A stretch of 64,000 bases of DNA, from assembly GCA_025462645.1 (NCBI GenBank), contig JAOAPB010000016.1, positions 1-64,000 on the forward strand. Reading direction: 5' to 3'. This DNA is from Edaphobacter sp. GTDB taxonomy: Bacteria; Acidobacteriota; Terriglobia; Terriglobales; Acidobacteriaceae. The notes under the pieces were generated by a model that saw only the letters and a list, made by a program, of their open reading frames with translations, did no database searches and was not told where the DNA came from. A program made the position numbers and the translations under genes. Shown in pieces: positions 18,251 through 25,984 of this stretch (positions within the stretch are counted from its first letter, which is position 1; every line of letters starts with the position of its first letter).

Positions 18251-18741
18251 AGCTCACCTGCTTCCTGGTAGCAAAAAATCTCCACCGTAGCCACTCGTTC
18301 CAGCCGCTCCCCATTCACTGTCGCCGCGCCAAACACCACATCTCCCCAGAACACATTCGTCCCCAGCTCCACCGCCGACGGAAGGGAGTAGCTCTTCTTC
18401 CGAGCGTTCTGTGGCGTGGCATTCACCGCAGCTGCAAGCTCTGCATCCATCCCCTCCAACAGTCGCCCACGATCCATCCCTCCATTGCCGGCGTTCCCAT
18501 CGGTCCCATACCGAATCTCGCATCCCATCGCCACCAGTGGCCGGGCGCCCGTCGCATCCACACGCAGCCCTGTCCATCGCAGCCGAAACGCATCTACCGG
18601 TTCATACGCAGAAGCCAGCTCGTTCTCCTCCACCAGCAGGCCGGGCCGCGTCGCCCCGCGCACAACCATCGTCCGCCCCGGATTCAACGCCGCCAACCTG
18701 TCCCGCAGCGTCAAATAAAACGTATCTCGAGCATTCTGCAT
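18247..18741 (-). CDS. Phage tail completion/terminator-like protein
   Basis: 164 aa, soluble. Size, the helical N-terminus (ARDTFYLTLRDRLAALNP) and position between the head-closure and tail-tube candidates match tail terminator or minor tail proteins of siphoviruses. It overlaps the tail-tube gene by 4 bp. No catalytic motif is visible; the call rests on synteny. Confidence 0.55.
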   Translation of the reverse strand: MQNARDTFYLTLRDRLAALNPGRTMVVRGATRPGLLVEENELASAYEPVDAFRLRWTGLRVDATGARPLVAMGCEIRYGTDGNAGNGGMDRGRLLEGMDAELAAAVNATPQNARKKSYSLPSAVELGTNVFWGDVVFGAATVNGERLERVATVEIFCYQEAGEL

Positions 18742-18781
18742 CTGTATGTAACCTTTCTTGTCACAATTCCAATAGACTTCG

Positions 18782-19192
18782 CTAAACCTTCAGAGAAATC
18801 GGCCGCCGCAACGCCAACCGATAGACATACGGCGAGCCCCCCGCCTCCGACTCCGCAACCGACTCCACCGCCATCAGCACCTCATCCAGCAGCACGCCAA
18901 ACGCATCCGCAAACAAGACGCTCCCTGCCGAATACCCCATCGACCCGACCAGCGCATTCACCGCCGCGGCCGAAACCAGCAGCTCCAGCAGTCCTCCTGT
19001 ACCCCGAAGCAACACCACCGGCGCCAGCTCCACGTCCTGAAACTCCGGAACTGCCCGCCCAAGCTGCTCCGCAACATCGCCAGCGGTCGCCGGAGCCGGC
19101 ATCCGCAGCATCACCGCTCGCCCGCCAACCCCACGCAGCAGAGCATCCGCTGCCCGCCGAGCCGCTATGCCAGCCCTCACAGAATCCGCCAT
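18782..19192 (-). CDS. Phage head-closure/minor structural protein
   Basis: About 136 aa from the ATG at 19192, which lies inside the end of the connector gene. It is Ala/Val-rich with an N-terminal helix (MADSVRAGIAARRAADALLRG), in the place where HK97-type phages keep head-closure or neck proteins. The longer frame to 19219 would add nine residues without a better ribosome site. Function is inferred from order only. Confidence 0.55.
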   Translation of the reverse strand: MADSVRAGIAARRAADALLRGVGGRAVMLRMPAPATAGDVAEQLGRAVPEFQDVELAPVVLLRGTGGLLELLVSAAAVNALVGSMGYSAGSVLFADAFGVLLDEVLMAVESVAESEAGGSPYVYRLALRRPISLKV

Positions 19193-19196
19193 AGCC

Positions 19197-19823
19197 TCAC
19201 CCCAGCCTCTCCGCCACATAGGGCCGCAGCAGCGACTGCACCTGCGGATCCAGCAGCTGTCCGCTGAAGTACTCCATCTGCAGCGACTCCACCCGGTTGA
19301 TCTTCACATTCATCGCCGGCGTTGCCTGCGCATTCTTCACAATCTGCGCGCACGCCACCTTCACCGCCGCCGGAACGGTCGTCAGCCCGGACGTATACGT
19401 GATCTCCGCCTCGTTGTAGTTCAGCCCCAGAAAGTTCTCCGGAAACATCAACTCCCCCGTAGCCGCATTCACGTCCACGTTCGCGACGTCCAGCACATTC
19501 CAGCTACCCGGCACGCTGAACGCCCAGGCAATCTGCTCTCGAAAGGGATCTGCCAGTTCGCCCTGCCGTGGTCGTCCATACCGAACCCGCACACTGACCA
19601 GCGGCGAATCCGTCGCTGCCGCCGCGGCCAGCGGACGATAGCTCAACCGAACCGTCTGCGATCCCACTGTCAGCCGAATCCGCTCCACATACTGCGTCAC
19701 CATCAGGCTGGGCCGTCGGCAATGCCCCTCCATCAGCGCCGAAGCCATGGCCACCCAGTCGTCCGAGGTCTCCGCCGTCAACCCGTACTGCACATACTCT
19801 CCAGGCAACAAATAAGCCACACA
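19197..19823 (-). CDS. Phage head-tail connector (gp6/gp15-like)
   Basis: About 208 aa from GTG 19823, preceded by GGGAGG. The protein pairs a helical N-terminus with SWNVLDV and MFPENFLGLNY followed by EAEITYTSGL, and a C-terminal helix bundle (VPAAVKVACAQIVKNAQA). The phrase ITYTSGL..VP..VK.A is typical of phage connectors that plug onto the portal. It is the first gene after the major capsid, as expected. Confidence 0.7.
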   Translation of the reverse strand, partial: CVAYLLPGEYVQYGLTAETSDDWVAMASALMEGHCRRPSLMVTQYVERIRLTVGSQTVRLSYRPLAAAAATDSPLVSVRVRYGRPRQGELADPFREQIAWAFSVPGSWNVLDVANVDVNAATGELMFPENFLGLNYNEAEITYTSGLTTVPAAVKVACAQIVKNAQATPAMNVKINRVESLQMEYFSGQLLDPQVQSLLRPYVAERLG

Positions 19824-19914
19824 CACCTCCCGATAAAAAAGAAACAGGGACCGGCACAATCACCCGGCCCCCTGCAAATAAAGCCCATCTCTCGTCGCTA
19901 CTCGCCCTGCATCG

Positions 19915-19992
19915 CTTCTAGGTACGCCAGGGCTTTAGCCTTGGCCCTCTCGCCAGCGCATGAAACTGGGGCTTTAGCCCCTGGGGTATGTC
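19915..19992. repeat. Double-hairpin intergenic repeat
   Basis: TAGGTACGCCAGGGCTTTAG.. then CTTGG, and a second hairpin GGGGCTTTAGCCCC followed by TGGGGTATG. Same family as 9051-9130 and 21098-21173, here between major capsid and connector genes. Confidence 0.7.
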
Positions 19993-20030
19993 TTCCTCCC
20001 CCAGTCGCAGAAAGCCCCAGCCACTAATAA

Positions 20031-21002
20031 CTAGCGATCCACCAGCACCTGGAAGTGCGCATAGTTCGCGCCCTTCACCACAAGCCCGCCGAACTTCACG
20101 ACGACATACTGCGAAGCCAGTGAACCCGGAACTCCAAGCTGGAAGATCCGAGGATTCGGATCGCTCAACCAGTGGTACTCGATCAGGTCTTCGGTGACGA
20201 TGTAAGCGGGCAGCACGGCCGTCCCCGAACCTGGAATACCCGTATAGCTAAGCGTCCATTCAGGAATCAGAGGAATCTCACCCGCCTGCGTCGAAAGCGT
20301 CTTCACCGTCAGGCCAGCCGCAATCTCCTTGGTGTTGAGCACGACATTGAACTCCGCCTTCATCTCGCGATCGATCAGATCCAGCAGCACCGGATTGGCA
20401 TAGATCGCCGTGGGCCGAACTCCATACGAACTGTTCGAGACCATCTGCGCGATCGTCGACTTGAAGCCATCGACGATGCTCTGGCTCGTGCCAATCGTGA
20501 CTGTGTTGCCGCCCGTGGCAATCTGCGCGCCCGCGCCAAAGTACTGTGCTGTCGTAGGCAGGCTCAGGCTGGTATCGGTGCCGTTCCAAAGCGCAACATC
20601 ATGCGTGCGCAGAACGCCATCGACGGTATCCGCAAGATCCTTCGCCTGCAGGTAAGCAAACTGGCTCTGCTGCTGGCCAAGCTCGATATCGAACAGGTTG
20701 TAGTTGATCTGCGACACCAGGGCCTTCAGCGGAACGCTGCGCTCCACACGTGTCGGAGCCACCAGCGGCGCGATGATGTTGCGCGGATCGACAAATCCGG
20801 AGGCAGCAGTCGGCGAAGGAATCGACGTCTCCTCAAAGAACCGTGAAGGATGGCCCGTCGCCGGAACCTGCTTGATCCTCTGTCCAAAAACACCTCGACG
20901 ACGGACCAGGTCTGTAATCTCCGACTGATACATCGGAACCTCAATCGCACCAGGTCCCAGGTAATCCGCCGCCGCATGAATCTCAGTAAACTTCGCGTTC
21001 AT
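20031..21002 (-). CDS. Phage major capsid protein (HK97 fold, probable)
   Basis: 323 aa from the ATG at 21002, chosen because AAAGGGATAACG precedes it. The N-terminal segment (MNAKFTEIHAAADYLGP) lacks a long pro-region, and the body has features of capsid proteins: a conserved SQINYNLFDIELGQ helix, GVRPTAIYANPVLLDLI (P-domain) and a C-terminal EYHWLSDPNPRIFQ strand ending in NYAHFQVLVDR. It lies after protease- and scaffold-like genes and before the connector. The frame is intact although the portal is broken. Confidence 0.75.
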   Translation of the reverse strand: MNAKFTEIHAAADYLGPGAIEVPMYQSEITDLVRRRGVFGQRIKQVPATGHPSRFFEETSIPSPTAASGFVDPRNIIAPLVAPTRVERSVPLKALVSQINYNLFDIELGQQQSQFAYLQAKDLADTVDGVLRTHDVALWNGTDTSLSLPTTAQYFGAGAQIATGGNTVTIGTSQSIVDGFKSTIAQMVSNSSYGVRPTAIYANPVLLDLIDREMKAEFNVVLNTKEIAAGLTVKTLSTQAGEIPLIPEWTLSYTGIPGSGTAVLPAYIVTEDLIEYHWLSDPNPRIFQLGVPGSLASQYVVVKFGGLVVKGANYAHFQVLVDR

Positions 21003-21097
21003 CGTTATCCCTTTCAAGAAAAAGGGCGCAGCCTCAGCCACGCCCTAACACAGTTATTGTTGTTGCTATTGCTCTTGTCGTTGCTGTTGCCCTTGCT

Positions 21098-21173
21098 TCT
21101 AGGTACTTCGAGGCTTCAGCCTTGGGTCTCTCCAATCACAAAGAGAGGGGGGCTTTAGCCCCTGGGGTATGCC
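21098..21173. repeat. Double-hairpin intergenic repeat
   Basis: CTAGGTACTTCGAGGCTTCA.. GCCTTGGG then GGGGCTTTAGCCCCTGGGG. It is preceded by a TTGCTGTTGC-rich stretch (21058-21095), also seen beside other copies. Confidence 0.7.
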
Positions 21174-21202
21174 CTTCATACCCCACCCGACACAAAGCCG
21201 GC

Positions 21203-21607
21203 CTAACCCAGCAAACCAGCCCGCATCAACTGAGCCTTCACAGCAATCCTCTGCTCCAGGCTCAAGCTGACCAGCGCAGCATCCAGGGCTCCGGCCTCCA
21301 TCGAGTCCACCGTCACACCCTGCTTCGCCAGCAGGTTCACCATGGCCACCGGAAGCGTCTTCCGCCCATGTGTAACAGTTACGGGAACAGATGCAACGGC
21401 AGCAGCCTTCAACTCGGCAATCTGAGCCTCAGCCGCAGCCAGCCTGACCTCCAGCTCTGCCTCAACCGTAGCCACAATGCGTCCAACGGAAGCCTCTGCA
21501 TCGCTCTGTCGCTCCGCCAACCGCTCCACCGCCTGCTCCAGCAGGCCCGCAGCTGCAGCCAGACGCTCTACAGTAACACTCAGTTCGTCCTTCATCTCCA
21601 TCTCCAT
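21203..21607 (-). CDS. Coiled-coil protein, scaffold-like
   Basis: 134 aa. Residues 5-75 are an almost uninterrupted Ala/Glu/Leu coiled coil. A short linker (VTVTHGRKTLP) leads to a C-terminal helical domain (MVNLLAKQG onward). Lying immediately before the major capsid gene and after the protease-like gene, it fits a capsid scaffolding protein, though it could be a host-derived coiled-coil accessory. It starts at ATG behind GAGGAGAGAG. Confidence 0.55.
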   Translation of the reverse strand: MEMEMKDELSVTVERLAAAAGLLEQAVERLAERQSDAEASVGRIVATVEAELEVRLAAAEAQIAELKAAAVASVPVTVTHGRKTLPVAMVNLLAKQGVTVDSMEAGALDAALVSLSLEQRIAVKAQLMRAGLLG

Positions 21608-21656
21608 GCTCTCTCCTCTTGTCCTCTGCTAAATCAGTCCACCCACTGAATCCTGG

Positions 21657-22046
21657 CTAAACCTTCACCGCTACGGGGCTCTGGATCCGTTGCACGTTGA
21701 GCACAGCGACCACCGCTGAAACCACGCTCTCAATAAAGGAAGTGTCCGCCTGGATCCCACCCTTCGCCAGCAGCGCAGTTACGGCAGACTCCGTCAGCAA
21801 CATCACCTCATCCAGCTTCTGAGCTCCTGTTCCACTCTGCACGCCGCTCGCCGCATACCTCTGCTCTACCAGCAGCACGGCATTCTGGATCAGCGAAGTA
21901 GCGTCCGCGATCTCATTCGCAACCGGAGCAGCCGCCGGAAACAACAGGCCGATCAGCCTCTCCACCGGAACCGCATAGGTCACAGCCCACTTCAACCCCT
22001 TCTCAAAACCCTTGCCAACCGCCTCCAAAACGCTCACAAAACTCAT
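21657..22046 (-). CDS. Phage-module protein of unknown function, 129 aa
   Basis: Alanine/valine-rich helical protein with a moderately hydrophobic segment (VERLIGLLFPAAAPVANEIA). I do not recognise the family. It resembles in general layout the 85-aa protein at 4830-5087 and so may be a paralogous or holin-associated protein. It lies between protease- and scaffold-like genes, an unusual place for lysis functions. Confidence 0.5.
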   Translation of the reverse strand: MSFVSVLEAVGKGFEKGLKWAVTYAVPVERLIGLLFPAAAPVANEIADATSLIQNAVLLVEQRYAASGVQSGTGAQKLDEVMLLTESAVTALLAKGGIQADTSFIESVVSAVVAVLNVQRIQSPVAVKV

Positions 22047-22096
22047 TCATCCTCCGTAGTCGTTATTGCTGTTATCTGTTCCTCAAACCCATCAAA

Positions 22097-22144
22097 ACGC
22101 CCGGGGCCCCATCCATCGCAGTCTCATCGCGATGGGTGGGACGT
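22097..22144. repeat. GC-rich palindromic repeat (GGGGCCCCATCC..GGATGGGTGGGA type)
   Basis: CCCGGGGCCCCATCCATCGC then GCGATGGGTGGGAC forms a stable hairpin. A related copy at 11040-11092 overlaps the terL 3' end. Confidence 0.6.
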
Positions 22145-22210
22145 ATAAATCTCCCGAGCCACGCTTTTGCCTATCCGCGCTCTCCGCGAAGATTCCGCGG
22201 TCGAACCGAC

Positions 22211-22816
22211 CTACCGAGCCAAAGCCACCCGCCGCCCCACCACCGGCCTCCTCACTTGGAAGCTCGTACTTCGATAAGCCGCCTTCTCCCGCAGCAGAAT
22301 CGCAGCCCCGGTAAAGGTCGCCCGAGTCAGAGTCCACACCTGCGCCCGCATATCCGCCACATGCGCATCCGCCAGCTCATAGCTCATCCCCATCGCACCC
22401 TCCACCTGGATCTTCGCCTCCATCTCCGGAAAGTCCCGAGCAAACAGGTAGCCTGCAACCGTGAGCCGCCTCCCATCCACCTCAGCCGCTGTGATGATGC
22501 CGCACTTCTGCCGCGCGTCATGCCCATCCCATCCGGCCTTGTAGTCGACGGCCATTCCCAGCAGGCTCGGCAGCGCGGCCTCTGCGGCCTGACGAGTCAG
22601 CACCACCCGATGCCCCCGCGCCCCACTCGGAGCCTTGTCGCTGGCCACATCCACCAGCGTCAACACCCCCTCAAACGGCAACCGGTTCGGATGCCCATGC
22701 ACCTCCGGAAACTCCACCGCCATCGCCCGCATCGCCAGACCAGCCGTCCGCAGCAAACCCTCTCGCCCGCACGATCCCGTGGCACTCCGCCGATGAAGCC
22801 CATCCCCATGTCCCAA
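22211..22816 (-). CDS. Prohead protease-like protein
   Basis: 201 aa from a TTG at 22816 that has GGAGG six bases upstream. The order matches phage prohead proteases: PFEGVLTLVD, LPSLLGMAVDYKAGWDGHDA, CGIITAAEVDGRRLTVAGYL, GAMGMSYELADAHV and a C-terminal TRATFTGAAILLREKAAY (the latter like the TEVSLV-type strand). A catalytic His/Ser is not certain by eye; H54/H99-like and S residues are present. Position before scaffold and capsid supports the call. Confidence 0.55.
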   Translation of the reverse strand: MGHGDGLHRRSATGSCGREGLLRTAGLAMRAMAVEFPEVHGHPNRLPFEGVLTLVDVASDKAPSGARGHRVVLTRQAAEAALPSLLGMAVDYKAGWDGHDARQKCGIITAAEVDGRRLTVAGYLFARDFPEMEAKIQVEGAMGMSYELADAHVADMRAQVWTLTRATFTGAAILLREKAAYRSTSFQVRRPVVGRRVALAR

Positions 22817-22885
22817 CTGCCACCTCCACGTTCCTCAATCTCGACTCACGACAAACTACGAAGCGCCTGCCAACGGCCAAACACC

Positions 22886-22938
22886 GTCACCAGGCGCAGC
22901 GAAGAACCACCGGATTTGCTCTTGTCCTTGCTGTTTGC
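22886..22938. repeat. Degenerate GCGCAGCGAAGAAC repeat
   Basis: GTCACCAGGCGCAGCGAAGA then TTTGCTCTTGTCCTTGC; a shorter relative of 8994-9055, placed just after the 80-aa gene. Confidence 0.55.
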
Positions 22939-23181
22939 CTACTCCGCCGCAGGCTCCTTCTTCAAACGCTCCAGCAGCCGCCCTACCGTCGTCTTACCCC
23001 GCCGCTTCTTCACCGCAGGCATCTCGCCCTTATCCAGCGCACCCAGGTTCGAGAGCATCTTCATATGCGCGACGCTCCCTTTCTTGGCCTCTTTCGCGAA
23101 CGCATCCACGATCTCCGGCAGCGCCTCCGCCACCTGCTTCCGCGTATACGTCCTGCAGTACTTAGGCCGGGGAGCTCCCAC
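22939..23181 (-). CDS. Small basic protein at the head of the phage module
   Basis: 80 aa, strongly basic, with a helical middle (TRKQVAEALPEIVDAFAKEA) and a basic C-terminus (PAVKKRRGKTTVGRLLERLK). It may bind DNA, perhaps as a small terminase subunit given its first place in the operon, but the fold is not clear. Start is GTG at 23181; the frame stays open upstream, so the true start may be further right where it runs antisense to the S24 remnant. Confidence 0.45.
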   Translation of the reverse strand: MGAPRPKYCRTYTRKQVAEALPEIVDAFAKEAKKGSVAHMKMLSNLGALDKGEMPAVKKRRGKTTVGRLLERLKKEPAAE

Positions 23182-23204
23182 CAGGGCCTTCTTCTCTGGC
23201 AGCG

Positions 23205-23494
23205 CTTCCTTGCCATCCGCGCCGACGCCCAGCAGGCGGCAGCAATGGAGCCCCCCTGGTACCTGCCGGAGCTATCTACAACTCGCTGGCCCCCTACCGG
23301 GCCCATCAATCGACCCTTTATGCCGTTCGAAACGGAGCAGCCCTGTCCCTGCGCTTCGTCGACTTCGATGAGGGCCACCTCATCCTCCGTCCTACTCCAG
23401 GGACTTCCCCGTTCAGCTCCTTCCGCTCGCCACGCACGAGTCACCCGCCGACTACATCGTCGGTCGAGTCTGCCTCGTCTTCTCCGAACTGTAG
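23205..23494 (+). pseudogene. S24/LexA-type repressor, 3' remnant with frameshift
   Basis: From about 23250 one frame reads GAIYNSLAPYRAHQSTLYAV, then RNGAALSLRFVDFDEGHLILRP. At 23391 it loses register by one base and continues as YSRDFPVQLLPLATHE, SPADYIVGRVCLVFSEL and a TAG at 23492-23494. The pattern hLRP..(Y/N)..F..hhhP....YIVGRVCLV is the C-terminus of S24 family (CI/LexA) repressors. An upstream frame (FLAIRADAQQAAAMEPPWYLPE, from about 23205) may be the preceding part after another slip. No helix-turn-helix remains. It is transcribed divergently from the phage module, as a repressor would be. Confidence 0.6.
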
Positions 23495-23504
23495 CTGGTC
23501 ACAA

Positions 23505-23527
23505 ATGACTTGCAACTTGCAAGTCAT
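23505..23527. promoter_or_regulatory. Perfect palindrome upstream of hxlR-like gene (probable operator)
   Basis: ATGACTTGCAA, a single C, then TTGCAAGTCAT: an 11-bp perfect inverted repeat 19 bp before the GTG start. HxlR regulators bind such palindromes in their own promoter. TTGCAA at 23510 could double as the -35. Confidence 0.6.
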
Positions 23528-23546
23528 TATTGCTACTTTGTTCGTC

Positions 23547-24062
23547 GTGTCACAGAAGCCCAAATCGAACCGCCGCTCCGGCTGTCCTGTCAGCATCGCC
23601 CTCGAGCGCTTTGGAGACCGCTGGTCGCTCCTCCTCATTCGCGACATGATGGTGCGCGGGCATCGGACCTTCAAAGAGTTCCAGAACTCCGGCGAGGGAA
23701 TCGCCTCGAACATCCTGACCGACCGTCTGAAGAAGCTCGAAGCGATGAAGATCATCACCTCGGAGATCGAACAGACAGACGGTCGACGAGTGAACTACCG
23801 GCTCACCGAAAAAGGCATCGACCTCGCGCCGGTCCTCCTCGAACTGCTCATCTGGGGAGCGCGGCACGAAGAGACCGGAGCACCTTGTGCCGTCATCGCG
23901 GAGATGGCGAAGGACCGCGATGCAGTACTCTCCGAAACCCGCCGCCGTTGGAGAGAACGAGACCCAACACCTCTGCTCCCTCGATTCGATAGCAGCAGCG
24001 TCGTCAGCAAAGCCTCGATGTCAAAGGCAATCACGATGAAGGGTGAAGATGGACAGCGGTAA
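23547..24062 (+). CDS. HxlR family transcriptional regulator
   Basis: Winged helix-turn-helix, about 171 aa. The family core is clear: CPVSIALERFGDRWSLLLIRD, then FKEFQNSGEGIASNILTDRL (recognition helix) and the wing EIEQTDGRRVNYRLTEKG. The C-terminus (about 115-171) is an extension. I chose GTG at 23547 because the earlier ATG at 23505 lies inside the palindrome that should be the operator. Some HxlR proteins sense thiol or aldehyde stress through the conserved N-terminal Cys, present here in SGCPVS. The end overlaps the next gene by ~14 bp. Confidence 0.9.
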   Translation: MSQKPKSNRRSGCPVSIALERFGDRWSLLLIRDMMVRGHRTFKEFQNSGEGIASNILTDRLKKLEAMKIITSEIEQTDGRRVNYRLTEKGIDLAPVLLELLIWGARHEETGAPCAVIAEMAKDRDAVLSETRRRWRERDPTPLLPRFDSSSVVSKASMSKAITMKGEDGQR

Positions 24063-24444
24063 ATACGGCGCTGACGGTCAATTGAAGAACGGTGTCTTCA
24101 AGGAGTACTTCAAAGACAGCACATTATCGTGCGTGGGCGAGTACACCAACGGAGAGAGGATCGGAGAGTGGAAGTACTACCTGAAAAATGGACTGCTAAA
24201 AGCTGTTGGCAGGTACTCCAACGGCAAGATGACAGGCGAGTGGAAGTGGTATCGCGAAAATGGACAGTTGATGCAAACCGGCGCATTCGATGACGAAAAG
24301 AAGACCGGCACCTGGAAGAGATATCACTCCAATGGAATGCTGCATGACGAAGGCGAGTACAGCGACGACAAGAAGGTTGGCGAATGGCACATACATGACG
24401 CAAACGGCCGGCGAATCAAGACCACTCGCCACAAGCCGCGATAG
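24049..24444 (+). CDS. MORN/YwqK-like repeat protein
   Basis: About 131 aa of four to five repeats of the type NGxxxGEWKxYxxNGxLxxxGxY, the MORN-like repeat annotated as YwqK family antitoxin. No signal peptide. ATG 24049 is preferred to GTG 24043 because AAGGG lies five bases before it. It overlaps the hxlR end and may be cotranscribed. The family name does not establish antitoxin function. Confidence 0.75.
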   Translation: MDSGKYGADGQLKNGVFKEYFKDSTLSCVGEYTNGERIGEWKYYLKNGLLKAVGRYSNGKMTGEWKWYRENGQLMQTGAFDDEKKTGTWKRYHSNGMLHDEGEYSDDKKVGEWHIHDANGRRIKTTRHKPR

Positions 24445-24557
24445 ACTCTGAGATTCGATCTTGGCAGTCAAGAACAAGAGCATACGCGGCAGACACGCAG
24501 CGCGGATTTTAGAGGGGCATCTTTTTACAAAACCAAAATGAGAAAGAGGAGAAGCTG

Positions 24558-25673
24558 ATGAGCAAAGTAAGAGTCTTGGTAGGCACACGTAAGGGTGCTT
24601 TCGTTCTAACGTCAGACGGCAAACGCGAACACTGGGACGTCAGCGGCCCACACTTCGCTGGCTGGGAGATCTACCACCTCAAGGGCTCACCTGTAGACCC
24701 CAACCGGATCTACGCCTCTCAGACCTCCGGCTGGTTCGGGCAGGTCATCCAGCGCTCCAACGATGGAGGCAAAACCTGGGAGCCCGTCGGCAACAAGTTC
24801 GCCTACGAAGGCGTCCCCGGCACGCACCAGTGGTACGACGGCACGCCACACCCCTGGGAGTTCAAGCGTGTCTGGCACCTCGAGCCCTCGCTCACCGATG
24901 CCGAAACCGTCTACGCTGGTGCCGAAGACGCCGCACTCTTCCTCTCCAACGACGGCGGCCAGAACTGGCAGGAGCTCTCTGCCCTGCGCCAACACGGCAC
25001 CGGCCCCAACTGGCAGCCCGGCGCCGGAGGCATGTGCCTCCATACCGTCATCCTCGATCCCTCCAACCCCAATCGCATCTATATCGCCATCTCTGCCGCG
25101 GGAGCCTTCCGTTCCGATGACGCGGGCAAGTCATGGAAGCCCATCAACCGCGGCCTCCACTCCCAATACATCCCCGACCCCAACGCCGAGATCGGCCACT
25201 GCGTCCACCACATCGCCATGCATCCTTCGCGCCCCGGAACCCTGTTCATGCAGAAGCACTGGGACGTCATGCGCTCCAACGACGCGGGTGATTCCTGGCA
25301 CGAGGTCAGCGGCAATCTCCCCACCGACTTCGGCTTCGCCATCGACGTCCACGCCCACGAGCCCGAGACCATCTACGTTGTCCCCATCAAGTCCGACTCC
25401 GAGCACTTCCCGCTCGACGGCCAACTCCGCGTCTACCGCAGCCGCACCGGAGGCAACGACTGGGAGCCCCTCACCAAGGGCCTCCCGCAGAGCGACTGCT
25501 ACGTCAACGTTCTCCGCGACGCCATGGCTGTCGACACCCTCGACACCTGCGGCGTCTACTTCGGCACCACCGGAGGCCAGGTCTACGCCTCCTCCAACGC
25601 CGGCGACACCTGGGCTCCCATCGTCCGCGATCTCCCGGCAGTCCTCTCCGTAGAGGTCCAGACGCTGTCATGA
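24558..25673 (+). CDS. BNR/sialidase-like beta-propeller protein
   Basis: 371 aa, no signal peptide. At least four BNR (Asp-box) repeats are visible: [44 protein letters not shown] and [11 protein letters not shown], between Y/VYA strands, as in sortilin/Vps10-type and exo-alpha-sialidase-type propellers. Sialidase activity is not implied. Start ATG follows GAGGAG. Its TGA overlaps the ATG of the MoaD-like gene by 4 bp. Confidence 0.85.
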   Translation: MSKVRVLVGTRKGAFVLTSDGKREHWDVSGPHFAGWEIYHLKGSPVDPNRIYASQTSGWFGQVIQRSNDGGKTWEPVGNKFAYEGVPGTHQWYDGTPHPWEFKRVWHLEPSLTDAETVYAGAEDAALFLSNDGGQNWQELSALRQHGTGPNWQPGAGGMCLHTVILDPSNPNRIYIAISAAGAFRSDDAGKSWKPINRGLHSQYIPDPNAEIGHCVHHIAMHPSRPGTLFMQKHWDVMRSNDAGDSWHEVSGNLPTDFGFAIDVHAHEPETIYVVPIKSDSEHFPLDGQLRVYRSRTGGNDWEPLTKGLPQSDCYVNVLRDAMAVDTLDTCGVYFGTTGGQVYASSNAGDTWAPIVRDLPAVLSVEVQTLS

Positions 25674-25966
25674 TCCGAGTCATCCTCCCACAGCATCTCC
25701 GCACCCTCGCGCAGGTCCACGGCGAGGTCCAGCTCGAAGTCGAGGGCCAGCCCACGCTGCGCTTGGTCCTCGACGCCCTCGAAGCCCGCTACCCCATGCT
25801 CTGCGGAACCATCCGCGACCACGACACCCAGCATCGCCGCGCCTTCCTGCGCTTCTTCGCCTGCGAGGAAGACCTCTCCCACGAATCACCCGACGCCCCG
25901 CTCCCTCAAGCCGTCGTAACCGCGACCGAGCCGTTGTTGATCGTCGGAGCCATCGCCGGCGGCTAG
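25670..25966 (+). CDS. MoaD/ThiS-like ubiquitin-fold protein
   Basis: 98 aa, ubiquitin-like (beta-grasp) fold: [15 protein letters not shown] strand, [11 protein letters not shown] helix, [13 protein letters not shown] and a C-terminal IVGAIAGG. The terminal Gly-Gly is the hallmark used for adenylation and sulfur or protein transfer. No MoaE/MoeB/ThiF partner is adjacent. Translational coupling to the BNR-propeller gene (ATGA) suggests a joint task. Confidence 0.75.
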   Translation: MIRVILPQHLRTLAQVHGEVQLEVEGQPTLRLVLDALEARYPMLCGTIRDHDTQHRRAFLRFFACEEDLSHESPDAPLPQAVVTATEPLLIVGAIAGG

Positions 25967-25984
25967 CGGCAACGCGGAGAAAAC

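Noticed and set aside
4830..23494. Functional gene transfer agent
   Set aside because: Order is not that of known GTAs, and portal and fibre frames are broken; kept only as a remote alternative if the frameshifts are sequencing errors.
24049..24444. MORN protein as antitoxin of a toxin system
   Set aside because: Only a family label; no toxin-like gene next to it.
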